Shown one piece after another: positions 51,080 to 59,067 of a stretch of DNA of 64,000 nt. The notes beneath the pieces are model-generated. The model ran no database searches. It had not been told where the DNA came from and was given only the letters and a program-made list of their open reading frames with translations. The stretch lies in contig NZ_CP139348.1 in assembly GCF_038561965.1 (NCBI RefSeq), positions 1,612,001 through 1,676,000 of the forward strand, in the 5' to 3' direction. Position 1 is the stretch's first letter, and each line of letters starts with the position of its first letter. The stretch comes from Stutzerimonas stutzeri. Its GTDB lineage: Bacteria; Pseudomonadota; Gammaproteobacteria; Pseudomonadales; Pseudomonadaceae. The position numbers were made by a program, and so were the translations under genes.

Positions 51080-51502
51080 TCACTCGTGTGACGCGGCGCT
51101 GTTTTCCTCGTGAATCCGCAGCATTCTCTCCAGCTCGCTGCGCAATAGCGGGTCCTGGCAGCCAGGCAGATACTCGCGCAGCTTGCGAATCACCCACAGC
51201 TGGCCTTTGTCGACGAAGGGCAGGCGCTCGTCCAGTGACTGGATGGACATCGCCTTGCCGTAGAAGGCGCCGGTGTCCTTGTTGGGCTCAAGACCCAGGT
51301 GCTGCAGGCAGTTGAGCAGCAGCTTGCAACTCTCGATTTCTCCCTGGCGGATCTGCTCGAGCAGCTGCCGTTGCTCCACGGTGCATCGCTGCTGCAAGGA
51401 ATCACCGGCTACCTTGGCGCCGGCGCGCTCGGCACTGAGCAGGTCTTGCAGCAGTTGGGCTTCGCCTTCCGGTGTGTTCAGCGGGCTTTGTGGGCTAGTC
51501 AT
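51080..51502 (-). CDS. DUF6306-like ferritin-fold protein
   Basis: A 140-residue all-helical soluble protein (LLQDLLSAERAGAKVAGDSL, LLEQIRQGEIESCKLLLNCL, LEPNKDTGAFYGKAMSIQSL, LREYLPGCQDPLLRSELERM). The pattern E-R-x-G at about 25 and the four-helix layout resemble ferritin-like DUF6306 proteins; that assignment is from memory. Function unknown. It faces away from the FemAB-like gene and is monocistronic. Confidence 0.75.
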   Translation of the reverse strand: MTSPQSPLNTPEGEAQLLQDLLSAERAGAKVAGDSLQQRCTVEQRQLLEQIRQGEIESCKLLLNCLQHLGLEPNKDTGAFYGKAMSIQSLDERLPFVDKGQLWVIRKLREYLPGCQDPLLRSELERMLRIHEENSAASHE

Positions 51503-51572
51503 GTCGCGATCTCCTGTCGGTTGAGGGTTTCGCTCGATGGCGGCGCCTGGTAAGTGCCGCCGTAAATGAGAA

Positions 51573-51590
51573 GGGCCGGCGAACCGGCCC
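51573..51590 (-). terminator. Hairpin with UUCG loop downstream of the cyclophilin gene
   Basis: Read on the minus strand, GGGCCGG, loop TTCG, CCGGCCC, then TTCTCATTT. The stem is perfect and the UUCG tetraloop is exceptionally stable. It lies 9 bases after the ppiA stop. Confidence 0.7.
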
Positions 51591-51598
51591 CTCGGGGA

Positions 51599-52153
51599 TC
51601 AGAGTTTTTTCGCGGTGATGATCTTCACCGGCGTCAGCGGGACGTTCTGCATCATGGCGCGATTGGCGGTAGGTACCTGGGCGATCTGGTCGACTACGTC
51701 CATGCCGCGCACGACCTTGGCGAACACTGCGTAGCCGAAGTCGCGGCTGCCGTTGTCGAGAAAATCGTTGTCGCGATGGTTGATGAAGAACTGGCTGGTC
51801 GCCGAGTTCACGTTCTGTGTGCGAGCCATGGCGACAGTGCCGCGCACGTTGTGCAGGCCGTTGTCCGCCTCGTTCTTGATCGGCGCCTTGGTGGGCTTCT
51901 GGTTCAGACCTTCGCCGAAGCCGCCGCCCTGGACCATGAAGCCCGGGATGACGCGGTGGAATACGGTGCCGTCATAAAATCCGCTTTCCACGTAGCCGAT
52001 GAAGTTCTCGACGCTGATCGGCGCCTTTTCTGCTTCGAGCTCCAGCTCGATCTCACCCAGGCTGGTGGTCAGCAGCACGCGAGGGTTTTCCGCGGCGAAC
52101 AAATTGCCGGTCAGCAGAATGGTACAGGCGGCGAGGGCGATGCGTTTCAACAT
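51599..52153 (-). CDS. ppiA: Periplasmic cyclophilin-type peptidyl-prolyl isomerase
   Basis: A 184-residue cyclophilin with a signal peptide (IALAACTILLTGNLFA, cleaved near 20), so it assists folding in the periplasm. Active-site motifs: FHRVIPGFMVQGGGFGEG, RGTVAMARTQNVNSATSQFF (Arg, Phe, Gln of the catalytic pocket) and FGYAVFAKVVRGMDVVDQI. ATG 52153 starts the signal peptide. A LysR gene ends 28 bases upstream on the same strand. Confidence 0.93.
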   Translation of the reverse strand: MLKRIALAACTILLTGNLFAAENPRVLLTTSLGEIELELEAEKAPISVENFIGYVESGFYDGTVFHRVIPGFMVQGGGFGEGLNQKPTKAPIKNEADNGLHNVRGTVAMARTQNVNSATSQFFINHRDNDFLDNGSRDFGYAVFAKVVRGMDVVDQIAQVPTANRAMMQNVPLTPVKIITAKKL

Positions 52154-52181
52154 GATGGATTTCCTGATGTTGGGGAAGCTG

Positions 52182-53090
52182 TCAGCCGGCCAGAGGGGTG
52201 GCCTGCCCGGCATCGTACGTCTTGATCAGCTCGATGAGAATCCGGGTAGCCGGCCCGAGCGGTTTGTCGTGGTTAGTGTAGAGATAGAAAGAGGGGCGGC
52301 GAATGCTGCCTTGGACCAATGGCAGCGGCTTGAGCACGCCTTCGGCCAGCTCGCGGCCGATCAGGTGGCGTGGCAGCCAGGCGAAGCCCAGGCCGCTGCT
52401 GACGAACGCCACCGAAGTTGCCAGGCTGCCGACTGTCCAGCGTTGCTCTGCTCCCAGCCATCCGGCATCGCGCGGTTGGCGCAGGCCGGTGTCGCGCACC
52501 ACGATCTGCATCTGGCCCTGCAGATCCTGGACGCTGAGTTTGCGTCCCAGCTGATGGAGCGCGTGATCAGCATGGGCGACGGCGACGAACTCCACGGTGC
52601 TGAGTTCGCTGCCCAGATAACCGGTAATGTCCAGGCCGCTGATCGCCAGGTCCGCGGTGCCGTCTTTCAGTACCTCCTCGACGCCGGAGAGCACTTCCTC
52701 GCGCAGGCGAATCCTGCAGCCGCGGCTCTTCGGCATGAACTCACTGAGGGCTTGGATCAGTTTGGCGCTCGGGTAGGCTGCATCGACCACTAGCCGCACT
52801 TCGGCTTCCCAGCCCTGTTCCATGTGATGCGCCAGTTCCTCCAGCTGGCTGGCCTGGGTAACCAGCTGCCGGGAGCGTCGTAGAAGTACTTCGCCCGCTT
52901 CGGTCAGCACCGCTTTGCGGCCATCGATACGCAGCAGCGGCACGCCGAGCTGTTCCTGCATGCGCGCCACGGTATAGCTGACCGAGGATTGCGACCGATG
53001 CAGTGCTTCGGCCGCCTGAGCAAAGCCGCCGTGATCGATGACCGCCTGCAGAGTGCGCCACTGATCGAGGGTCACACGGGGCACTTTCAT
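52182..53090 (-). CDS. LysR-family transcriptional regulator
   Basis: A 302-residue LysR regulator. The N-terminal winged helix is TLDQWRTLQAVIDHGGFAQA with AAEALHRSQSSVSYTVARMQ. The effector domain follows (VRLVVDAAYPSAKLIQALSE, GLGFAWLPRHLIGRELAEG). It is divergent from a small exported protein gene, which is the obvious candidate target. Effector unknown. Confidence 0.93.
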   Translation of the reverse strand: MKVPRVTLDQWRTLQAVIDHGGFAQAAEALHRSQSSVSYTVARMQEQLGVPLLRIDGRKAVLTEAGEVLLRRSRQLVTQASQLEELAHHMEQGWEAEVRLVVDAAYPSAKLIQALSEFMPKSRGCRIRLREEVLSGVEEVLKDGTADLAISGLDITGYLGSELSTVEFVAVAHADHALHQLGRKLSVQDLQGQMQIVVRDTGLRQPRDAGWLGAEQRWTVGSLATSVAFVSSGLGFAWLPRHLIGRELAEGVLKPLPLVQGSIRRPSFYLYTNHDKPLGPATRILIELIKTYDAGQATPLAG

Positions 53091-53148
53091 TCCTTCGCTT
53101 CCTTTAGGGTCTGTTACGCTGGCCGCTCCATCGAGGAGCCCACGTCAA

Positions 53149-53469
53149 ATGAAAACAATCGGTTACCTGCTCTTTGCCCTGTTACCGCTTACCGCCAACG
53201 CGACGACTTATCCAATAGATGTCGATCAGCAGCTCAACGGCGCGGATATCAATGTCACTCCGCAGGCCATCGACCGCGACCTGGCGGCGTTGCTGCTGCT
53301 CAATTACGGGGAAACGGCCGCGGTGTGCACGGCGGTATTCCAGAATGGTCCGGAAGCGCCCCGTACCCGGCGCACGGAAGTGCAGCCGGGTGAGCGAAAG
53401 GCGCTGACGTCGAAGTTCAAGCGCGACGTGATCCGCCTTCGCGTCAAGCTGACCTGCGAGCCACAATAA
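53149..53469 (+). CDS. Small exported protein of unknown function
   Basis: A 106-residue protein with a signal peptide (IGYLLFALLPLTANA, cleaved near 18). The mature part (LLLLNYGETAAVCTAVFQNG, VIRLRVKLTCEP) has two Cys that could form a disulphide and looks like a small beta-sandwich. Similar pseudomonad proteins sometimes carry a 3-phosphoglycerate kinase label that the sequence does not support. It is divergent from a LysR gene. Confidence 0.8.
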   Translation: MKTIGYLLFALLPLTANATTYPIDVDQQLNGADINVTPQAIDRDLAALLLLNYGETAAVCTAVFQNGPEAPRTRRTEVQPGERKALTSKFKRDVIRLRVKLTCEPQ

Positions 53470-53520
53470 GCGCACAGCCATGCCGCCGCCGGAGTAATTG
53501 CTGAGCGGCGCGCTGTGGGG

Positions 53521-53958
53521 TCAATCCAGAATGTTCTCCAGAATCTCGTAGACGATGCCCGTTGCGATGGCGACTAGGATCACGTCGCGGCCAATCTGTT
53601 TCCACTCGTAGCCGTCATAGCGCGGCAGACGACCCAGCAGGCGGCTGTCCATCTTCTTGGCAATACCCGGAGGTAGCGGTTTACCCCGTGCCAGATTCTT
53701 CTGGATTCCCGGCGGCAAAGAGGCTGCTGGCGCCAACAGGTCGCGATGGTTGCGCAGGGTGATACGGACGGCTCCGAGATCGACCGCCGGCTCGTGGTGG
53801 CGATAAGTCTGTTGCGATTTGGACGGGTATCCATCGCCGCGGTCGGCCTTGCCCTTGTTGCCGGGATGATCGTTGTTCGGCTGTGCCGCACCTGTGATGG
53901 CGTACAGCGCCAGTGAAAGTGTGCTGGCCAGCAGCGCTACTCGCTTCTTTGAGATCAT
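53521..53958 (-). CDS. CigR/RcnB-like periplasmic protein
   Basis: A 145-residue protein with an N-terminal signal or anchor (ALLASTLSLALYAITGAAQ), a charged low-complexity stretch, the repeated motif LPPGIQKNLARG and LPPGIAKKM, and a C-terminal hydrophobic helix (DVILVAIATGIVYEIL). This arrangement matches the CigR-type inner-membrane family known from Salmonella as an anti-virulence regulator. The function in pseudomonads is unknown. Confidence 0.8.
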   Translation of the reverse strand: MISKKRVALLASTLSLALYAITGAAQPNNDHPGNKGKADRGDGYPSKSQQTYRHHEPAVDLGAVRITLRNHRDLLAPAASLPPGIQKNLARGKPLPPGIAKKMDSRLLGRLPRYDGYEWKQIGRDVILVAIATGIVYEILENILD

Positions 53959-54107
53959 GTGAACCTCCTGGGCATTAAGCCGCTTCGCTTTTCTCAGCTT
54001 AGCCTGTGTTTTCCGCGGAAAACATGCCGGCTGTTACAGAACGCGCCTTTGCCCTGCATACGGGTTAACCTATGCCATCGTTTTTTTCGACCTCCGAGGT
54101 AGTTCCC

Positions 54108-55439
54108 TTGTTTGACCAATTCGCCCTGCACGAACGCCTGCTCAAGGCCGTCGCCGAACTCAAATTCGTCGAGCCGACCCCGGTGCAGGTGGCGGCGATC
54201 CCGCCGGCGCTGGAAGGGCGTGACCTGCGCGTGACGGCACAGACCGGCAGCGGCAAGACGGCTGCGTTTGTCCTGCCGATGCTCAATCGACTGATCGGCG
54301 ATGCCGTGGTGCGCACCGACGTACGCGCGCTGATTCTGCTTCCGACCCGGGAACTGGCGCAGCAGACGCTCAAAGAGGTCGAGCGCTTTTCGCAGTTCAC
54401 CTTCATCAAGTCGGCAATGATCACCGGCGGCGAAGATTTCAAGGTTCAGGCCGCTGTAATGCGTAAGGTGCCGGATATCCTCATCGGTACACCGGGCCGG
54501 ATGATCGAGCACCTGAACGCCGGTACGCTGATTCTCAAGGACGTAGAGATGCTGATCCTCGATGAAGCCGACCGCATGCTCGACATGGGCTTCGCCGAGG
54601 ACGTGCAGCGTCTTGTGGGCGAGTGCGCCAAGCGTCAGCAGACGCTGCTGTTCTCGGCGACCAGCGGCGGCGCCGCGCTGCGGGAAATGACCGCCAGCGT
54701 GTTGCGCGACCCGCTGCACCTGCAGCTCAACCGTGTCAGCGAACTCAACGAAGGCACCCGCCAGCAGATCATTACCGCCGAGAACACCGAGCATAAGGAA
54801 AAGCTGGTGCACTGGCTGCTCGCCAACGAAACCTACAAGAAGGCGGTCATCTTCACCAACACCCGCGTGCAGGCTGACCGCCTGTATGGGCGCCTGGTGG
54901 CCGAAGGCGTGAAGGCGTTCGTGCTGCACGGTGACAAGGACCAGAAGGACCGCAAGCTGGCTATCGACCGGGTCAAGGAAGGCGGCGTCAAGGTGCTGGT
55001 TGCGACCGATGTCGCGGCCCGCGGCTTGGACATCGAAGGCCTGGATCTGGTGATCAACTTCGATATGCCGCGCTCCGGCGACGAATACGTGCACCGCATC
55101 GGTCGTACCGGGCGCGCTGGCGCCGAGGGGCTGGCGATCTCGCTGATCTGCCACAACGACTGGAACCTGATGTCGAGCATCGAGCGCTACCTCAAGCAGC
55201 GCTTCGAGCATCGGGTGGTCAAGGGCCTGAAGGGTAGCTACATGGGGCCGAAGAACCTCAAGGCCTCCGGTAAGGCGGCCGGCCCGAAGAAGAAAAAGGA
55301 CGACAAGAAGAAAGATGACAAGAAGAAGGCCAAGCCCACCGCCAAGCGTCCCAAGAACGCCAAGCGAGAAGCCCCATCACCGGTGGTGAGTCAAGACGGC
55401 ATGGCGCCGCTCAAGCGCAAGAAGCCGACGGCCGAGTGA
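54108..55439 (+). CDS. DEAD-box ATP-dependent RNA helicase
   Basis: An RNA helicase of about 443 residues: Q motif FVEPTPVQ, Walker A AQTGSGKT, PTRELA, TPGR, DEAD, SAT, VIFTNT, ATDVAARGLD and HRIGRTGRAG are all present. The C-terminal 65 residues are a Lys/Asp-rich basic tail (KKKDDKKKDDKKKAK) likely to bind RNA. TTG 54108 is preferred over ATG 54072: it has GAGGT upstream and begins at FDQFALHERLLKAV as in relatives. SrmB/RhlE-like; the exact subtype is not assigned. Confidence 0.93.
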   Translation: MFDQFALHERLLKAVAELKFVEPTPVQVAAIPPALEGRDLRVTAQTGSGKTAAFVLPMLNRLIGDAVVRTDVRALILLPTRELAQQTLKEVERFSQFTFIKSAMITGGEDFKVQAAVMRKVPDILIGTPGRMIEHLNAGTLILKDVEMLILDEADRMLDMGFAEDVQRLVGECAKRQQTLLFSATSGGAALREMTASVLRDPLHLQLNRVSELNEGTRQQIITAENTEHKEKLVHWLLANETYKKAVIFTNTRVQADRLYGRLVAEGVKAFVLHGDKDQKDRKLAIDRVKEGGVKVLVATDVAARGLDIEGLDLVINFDMPRSGDEYVHRIGRTGRAGAEGLAISLICHNDWNLMSSIERYLKQRFEHRVVKGLKGSYMGPKNLKASGKAAGPKKKKDDKKKDDKKKAKPTAKRPKNAKREAPSPVVSQDGMAPLKRKKPTAE

Positions 55440-55455
55440 CCGCCGACCGGCTGGC

Positions 55456-55752
55456 TCAGCGTTGCGTTTCGGCCGGCGGAATGTCGGCCTTGCGCTCGGC
55501 TTTTTCGATCTGCTTCAGGCGTTTGTCGTAGGCCTCGCACTCGTCGCCCAGTTGGTCGGCGGTGCGTTTGGCTTCCATCTGGCGAATCTCTTCGTTTATT
55601 TCCTTGGCGCGATGCGGATCGCTCTCAGTGAGCTCATTGACGCGCTGGGCCAGCTGCTCGGCCTTGGCGTTCACCTCGTCGGTGGTGCAGGCCGCGTGCA
55701 CGGCAGGGCTGGCCAGCAGGGCGGCGGTCAGGGTGATCGTCAGCATTTTCAT
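55456..55752 (-). CDS. DUF1090 periplasmic protein
   Basis: A 98-residue exported protein. After a signal peptide (MLTITLTAALLASPAVHA), a long charged helix follows (VNAKAEQLAQRVNELTESDP, EINEEIRQMEAKRTAD), probably a coiled coil, with two Cys (CTTDE, CEAYDK). It fits the DUF1090/YqjC family. Function unknown. It converges on the helicase gene. Confidence 0.85.
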   Translation of the reverse strand: MKMLTITLTAALLASPAVHAACTTDEVNAKAEQLAQRVNELTESDPHRAKEINEEIRQMEAKRTADQLGDECEAYDKRLKQIEKAERKADIPPAETQR

Positions 55753-55895
55753 GGCTTGTTCCTCGCTCAGTCGGTCTGAACGGTGGATCACAGCGCAGCC
55801 GCTTTAGTTCAGCGGCGAACCCCGTGGCACCGGAAACGGTCGGTATGCACAGGCGCCTCGTTTCTGGGGCGTGCAAACGTCACGGGAGAATGGCC

Positions 55896-56276
55896 ATGAG
55901 CTACAACTGGGATCTGATCCAGCGCCTGCTTCACGAAGTGCAAACTAGCGGTAACGACAGCTTCAAGCCGCGCCGCTATGCCGAGGAGCATGCCGCGCAG
56001 ATGGAAAGTGACGGTCAGCCAATGCCCAATCTGGACAGCCTGCGCGCCGAGGCGGCCGATTACGAGAGCCTGCTTTTCGAAGGCGGCTTCATCGTGGCGC
56101 GACCTGAAGAGCAGGGCGGCAATGGCGAGAATTTCGTCCTCACCGAGCGTGGCACACGCTTGCTGGCGATCCTCGATAACCAGCAGGATGTAGGGCAGCG
56201 TCAACGCCTGGCCGACAAGGGCGAAGCGGCCTTGGTGCCGGAGGTGTTCGATGAGATGGCCGCCGGCCGTGCTTGA
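55896..56276 (+). CDS. DUF2513-like small protein
   Basis: A 126-residue soluble protein beginning MSYNWDLIQRLLHEVQTSG, followed by ADYESLLFEGGFIVARPEEQ and FVLTERGTRLLAILDN. The pattern resembles a winged-helix fold and the DUF2513 family. GGGAG at 55884-55888 sits seven bases before ATG 55896, which decides that start over ATG 55890. It converges on a LysR gene, 5 bases apart. Confidence 0.75.
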   Translation: MSYNWDLIQRLLHEVQTSGNDSFKPRRYAEEHAAQMESDGQPMPNLDSLRAEAADYESLLFEGGFIVARPEEQGGNGENFVLTERGTRLLAILDNQQDVGQRQRLADKGEAALVPEVFDEMAAGRA

Positions 56277-56281
56277 TCTGC

Positions 56282-57136
56282 TTACAGACGAAAGCCATCG
56301 ACGATATAACCGGCGAGCGTTTCGCTGACGGGCGACTGCTGCTGCGGATTGCGCAGCAGCACGATGCTGCTCTGCGGCAGCCGAGGTAGCCCTTCCGCTT
56401 CGCCGAGTATCTGCAGCTCTGCAGGGATCAGGCTCTGCAGTTGCGCAGTCAGCGCCAGGCCAGCGCCGACCACGGCCATGATCGCCGAAAGGCTGGGGCT
56501 GGTGTAGGCGATCCGGTATTCGATCTCCCTTGCATCCAATGCGTTGCACACCCAGGCGCGGCAGAAACAATCGGTGTTGAACGTGGCCAGCGGCAAGGGG
56601 CGATGCTCGTGCAGATTGAAGCCCGGGGCGGCCGCCCAGACAACGTGTTCCTGGCGCAGTAGCTGGCCGATCTCGGTGCCTGGCTCGCGCGTCACGATGC
56701 TCAGGTCCAGGTCGCGCCGCTGCAACAGCTGGCTCGATGGTTCGCAATGCACCTCGACCTGCACCAGCGGATACGCCTGGGCGAAGCGCGCAAGAATTCC
56801 GGGCAGAAAGCGCATGACGTAGTCATCCGGCGTGCCGATGCGCACGGCGCCAACCATGTGCGGCTGGCGTAGCGTGGTCATCACCTCACCGTGCAGCTTG
56901 AGAATCCGCCGTGCGTAGCCCAGCAGTATCTGTCCCTCGGCCGTAAGCCTGACTTGTCGGCCATTGCGCTCGAATAGTGGGCGCTGCAACACGTCCTCTT
57001 CCAGGCGCTTCATCTGCATGCTTACGGCCGACTGGGTGCGGTTCACCGCAGCCGCGGCGCGGGTAAAGCCGCCATGATCGGCAATGGCGACAAAGCTGCG
57101 TAGTAGCTCGGTATCGATATTCGGGAAGTTGGCCAT
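56282..57136 (-). CDS. LysR-family transcriptional regulator
   Basis: A 284-residue LysR protein. N-terminal helix-turn-helix: TELLRSFVAIADHGGFTRAA, AVNRTQSAVSMQMKRLEEDV. The effector domain holds GAVRIGTPDDYVMRFLPGIL and VVGAGLALTAQLQSLIP. It is divergent from a DUF1127 gene, and three copies of a CAATCC half-site lie in the shared region, so it probably controls that small gene and itself. Confidence 0.93.
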   Translation of the reverse strand: MANFPNIDTELLRSFVAIADHGGFTRAAAAVNRTQSAVSMQMKRLEEDVLQRPLFERNGRQVRLTAEGQILLGYARRILKLHGEVMTTLRQPHMVGAVRIGTPDDYVMRFLPGILARFAQAYPLVQVEVHCEPSSQLLQRRDLDLSIVTREPGTEIGQLLRQEHVVWAAAPGFNLHEHRPLPLATFNTDCFCRAWVCNALDAREIEYRIAYTSPSLSAIMAVVGAGLALTAQLQSLIPAELQILGEAEGLPRLPQSSIVLLRNPQQQSPVSETLAGYIVDGFRL

Positions 57137-57138
57137 TC

Positions 57139-57217
57139 ATCAATCCTCGAGATGCATGGCATCAGGAACATTCGTTGGATTGATCTTAAACCCGGCGTGA
57201 GACTGGCGGCAATCCAA
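57139..57217. promoter_or_regulatory. Three CAATCC half-sites between LysR and DUF1127 genes
   Basis: ATCAATCC (57139-57146) and GGATTGAT (57177-57184) are perfect inverted copies. TTGGATTG (57175-57182) and CAATCCAA (57210-57217) form a second perfect pair sharing the middle element. Such spaced half-sites suit a LysR tetramer binding a divergent promoter. Confidence 0.5.
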
Positions 57218-57232
57218 CAGGAGGGTGCCGTG

Positions 57233-57469
57233 ATGAATACGCAGAAACTGGCTTCGCACAGGTTCCATTTACCCAAGGCAGCACACGCGTCTGTGGCCGC
57301 ATTGTTTTCCCGGACGTGGCGAACGCTGCAGCGCTGGAACCAATTGGCGCGTCAACGGCGACAACTGGCGAGCCTCAGTGACGAGATGCTCAAGGACATC
57401 GGTCGCAGCCGCGCTGATATCGAACGGGAAGTGAACAGGCCGTTCTGGGATGAACCAGCGCAGCGCTGA
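57233..57469 (+). CDS. DUF1127 small Arg-rich protein
   Basis: A 78-residue basic protein. The C-terminal DUF1127 motif is LASLSDEMLKDIGRSRADIE followed by REVNRPFW. Short DUF1127 proteins in alphaproteobacteria bind RNA or affect phosphate and carbon metabolism; no role is known in pseudomonads. ATG 57233 follows AGGAGGG at a good distance; GTG 57230 is too close. It converges with the TSUP gene, sharing adjacent stop codons. Confidence 0.85.
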   Translation: MNTQKLASHRFHLPKAAHASVAALFSRTWRTLQRWNQLARQRRQLASLSDEMLKDIGRSRADIEREVNRPFWDEPAQR

Positions 57470-58225
57470 TCAGTGCCCCAGTAGCAACTTCTGTACGCCC
57501 AGCGACAGGCTTACGATTACCAGCATCAGCGCGAACAGCCGTTGCAGCAGGCTGCTGTTGAGGTACTGCGCCAGGTGATTGCCTGCCAGCACGCCGATGG
57601 CACCGCCGAGCGCCAGCCCGCCGAGCAGCGGCAGCGGTGGTTCGGCGTCGGTGAGGTAGAGTAGGAAACCGCCGCCGCTGACTACGGCGATTACTGCCAT
57701 CGACGTGGCCATGGCGCTTAGCAGTGACAACGAGGTGAACCAGAGCAGCGCCGGCACGATGAGGAAACCACCGCCAACACCCATCAGCCCGGACAACAGG
57801 CCGACGCCTACGCCGATACCCAGCAGCGCCAGTTGATGGTCGTCGACGTTCTCCTTCGCCGGCAGGCTGGCGCCGCGCCACATGCGCCACGCCGACCACA
57901 GCACCAGCAGGCAGAAACCGATGATCAGCCCGCGTTCCGGAATGAACTGCCCAAGCCATTGACCGGCCGCATTGCCCGGCAGGCCGCATATGGCCAGCAG
58001 CATGACCGGGCGCCAGGCGACCTGGCCGAGGCGCGCACGGGGAATCGCTCCGATCAGTGCAGACATGGCGACCGCGCCGAGGCTGACACCAATGGCATCA
58101 CGCAGAGGCAGGTGCAGGCTGAGCAGCAGCGGCAGCGCAACCAGCGAGCCACCGGCACCGGTCAGTCCGAGCAGCAGCCCGAGTACCAGGCCGATGCCCA
58201 GTGCTTCCAGCAGTAGTATGTCCAT
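57470..58225 (-). CDS. TSUP family (TauE/SafE) membrane permease
   Basis: A 251-residue integral membrane protein with seven to eight helices arranged as two repeats. Each repeat carries a Gly-rich loop: GLTGAGGSLVALPLLLSLHL and GLMGVGGGFLIVPALLWFTS. TSUP proteins export or import sulfur-containing or organic anions; the substrate is not predictable. No sulfur-oxidation genes are adjacent. Confidence 0.92.
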   Translation of the reverse strand: MDILLLEALGIGLVLGLLLGLTGAGGSLVALPLLLSLHLPLRDAIGVSLGAVAMSALIGAIPRARLGQVAWRPVMLLAICGLPGNAAGQWLGQFIPERGLIIGFCLLVLWSAWRMWRGASLPAKENVDDHQLALLGIGVGVGLLSGLMGVGGGFLIVPALLWFTSLSLLSAMATSMAVIAVVSGGGFLLYLTDAEPPLPLLGGLALGGAIGVLAGNHLAQYLNSSLLQRLFALMLVIVSLSLGVQKLLLGH

Positions 58226-58408
58226 CAGGCGTAAATGCCAATCGGGCCGGCGGGTAGGTTGTTTGGTATCGCCGGGTTCAATTCGATGCTCCGTCTGTCA
58301 GCAGGATCGCCATTCATGACGTTGGTACGTTCACGCCAGCGCGTGTTCCCAACCATGCGCAGCGAACCGAGACGGTATCACGCCATCATCGCCACGGAGC
58401 GAGGCGGG

Positions 58409-58966
58409 TCAGGGCGTCAGGGGACGGCTGAGGGTGAAGGCGCCACGCAGTTCGCCCTCGCGGAAACCCCGCGCCTGGTCCTGCGGATAATGTTGGTCGA
58501 GCAGGCTCAGCAGCTCTGGTTTGATCTTCTCGCCGTGACAGCCCAGGCAGGGTTCCGCGGTGCCGATGGCTTGCATGTAACGGTACTGACCATCGACGAC
58601 CTCGGCGTGCTTGATCTGCTGTATCGGCTCGCCGGCCGCGGCGCGCTGGGCGAACTGTTGCAGCACCGAACGCTCCCAGGCGTCCGGGGCGTTGTCCGGG
58701 TTACGTAGCTTGAGCGCCGTACGAACGACTTTCCAGGGCGCCTGGCTGTGCTGCTCGGCGATGCTTGGCGCGAGCGATTGGCAGGCTTCGACTGCCTTGG
58801 CCGGGCCGCCGTCGGCCACTGCCTGTTTCACCGTACCGAGCAATTGCTGCTGGAACGGCGGGATCAAACCGGCGGCTTCGTTGCGCAATTGTTCGCTATC
58901 CGGCGCGGAACCTGCGTCGGCGCCGAGTGCGAACAAGCCAAGGGCAAGTAGGGACAGTGGTTTCAT
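58409..58966 (-). CDS. Tll0287-like (DUF3365) single-haem protein
   Basis: A 185-residue exported protein. Signal peptide LSLLALGLFALGADAG (cleaved near 18). The DUF3365 domain contains KAVEACQSLAPSIAEQ and ends with a c-type haem site CLGCHGEKIKPELLSLLDQH. The Tll0287-like fold combines a PAS-like domain with one haem, suggesting redox or gas sensing. It is monocistronic; the 183-base gap before it on the right strand (58226-58408) shows no gene. Confidence 0.88.
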   Translation of the reverse strand: MKPLSLLALGLFALGADAGSAPDSEQLRNEAAGLIPPFQQQLLGTVKQAVADGGPAKAVEACQSLAPSIAEQHSQAPWKVVRTALKLRNPDNAPDAWERSVLQQFAQRAAAGEPIQQIKHAEVVDGQYRYMQAIGTAEPCLGCHGEKIKPELLSLLDQHYPQDQARGFREGELRGAFTLSRPLTP

Positions 58967-59067
58967 AGGATCTCCGCATGCTCATTTGTATAGGGGGGGG
59001 AGTATCCGTTGGGCGTGTGCGATGATGCAAGCCGCTGCAGCAAAACGACGCTTGAGAGGGCTGCTTC

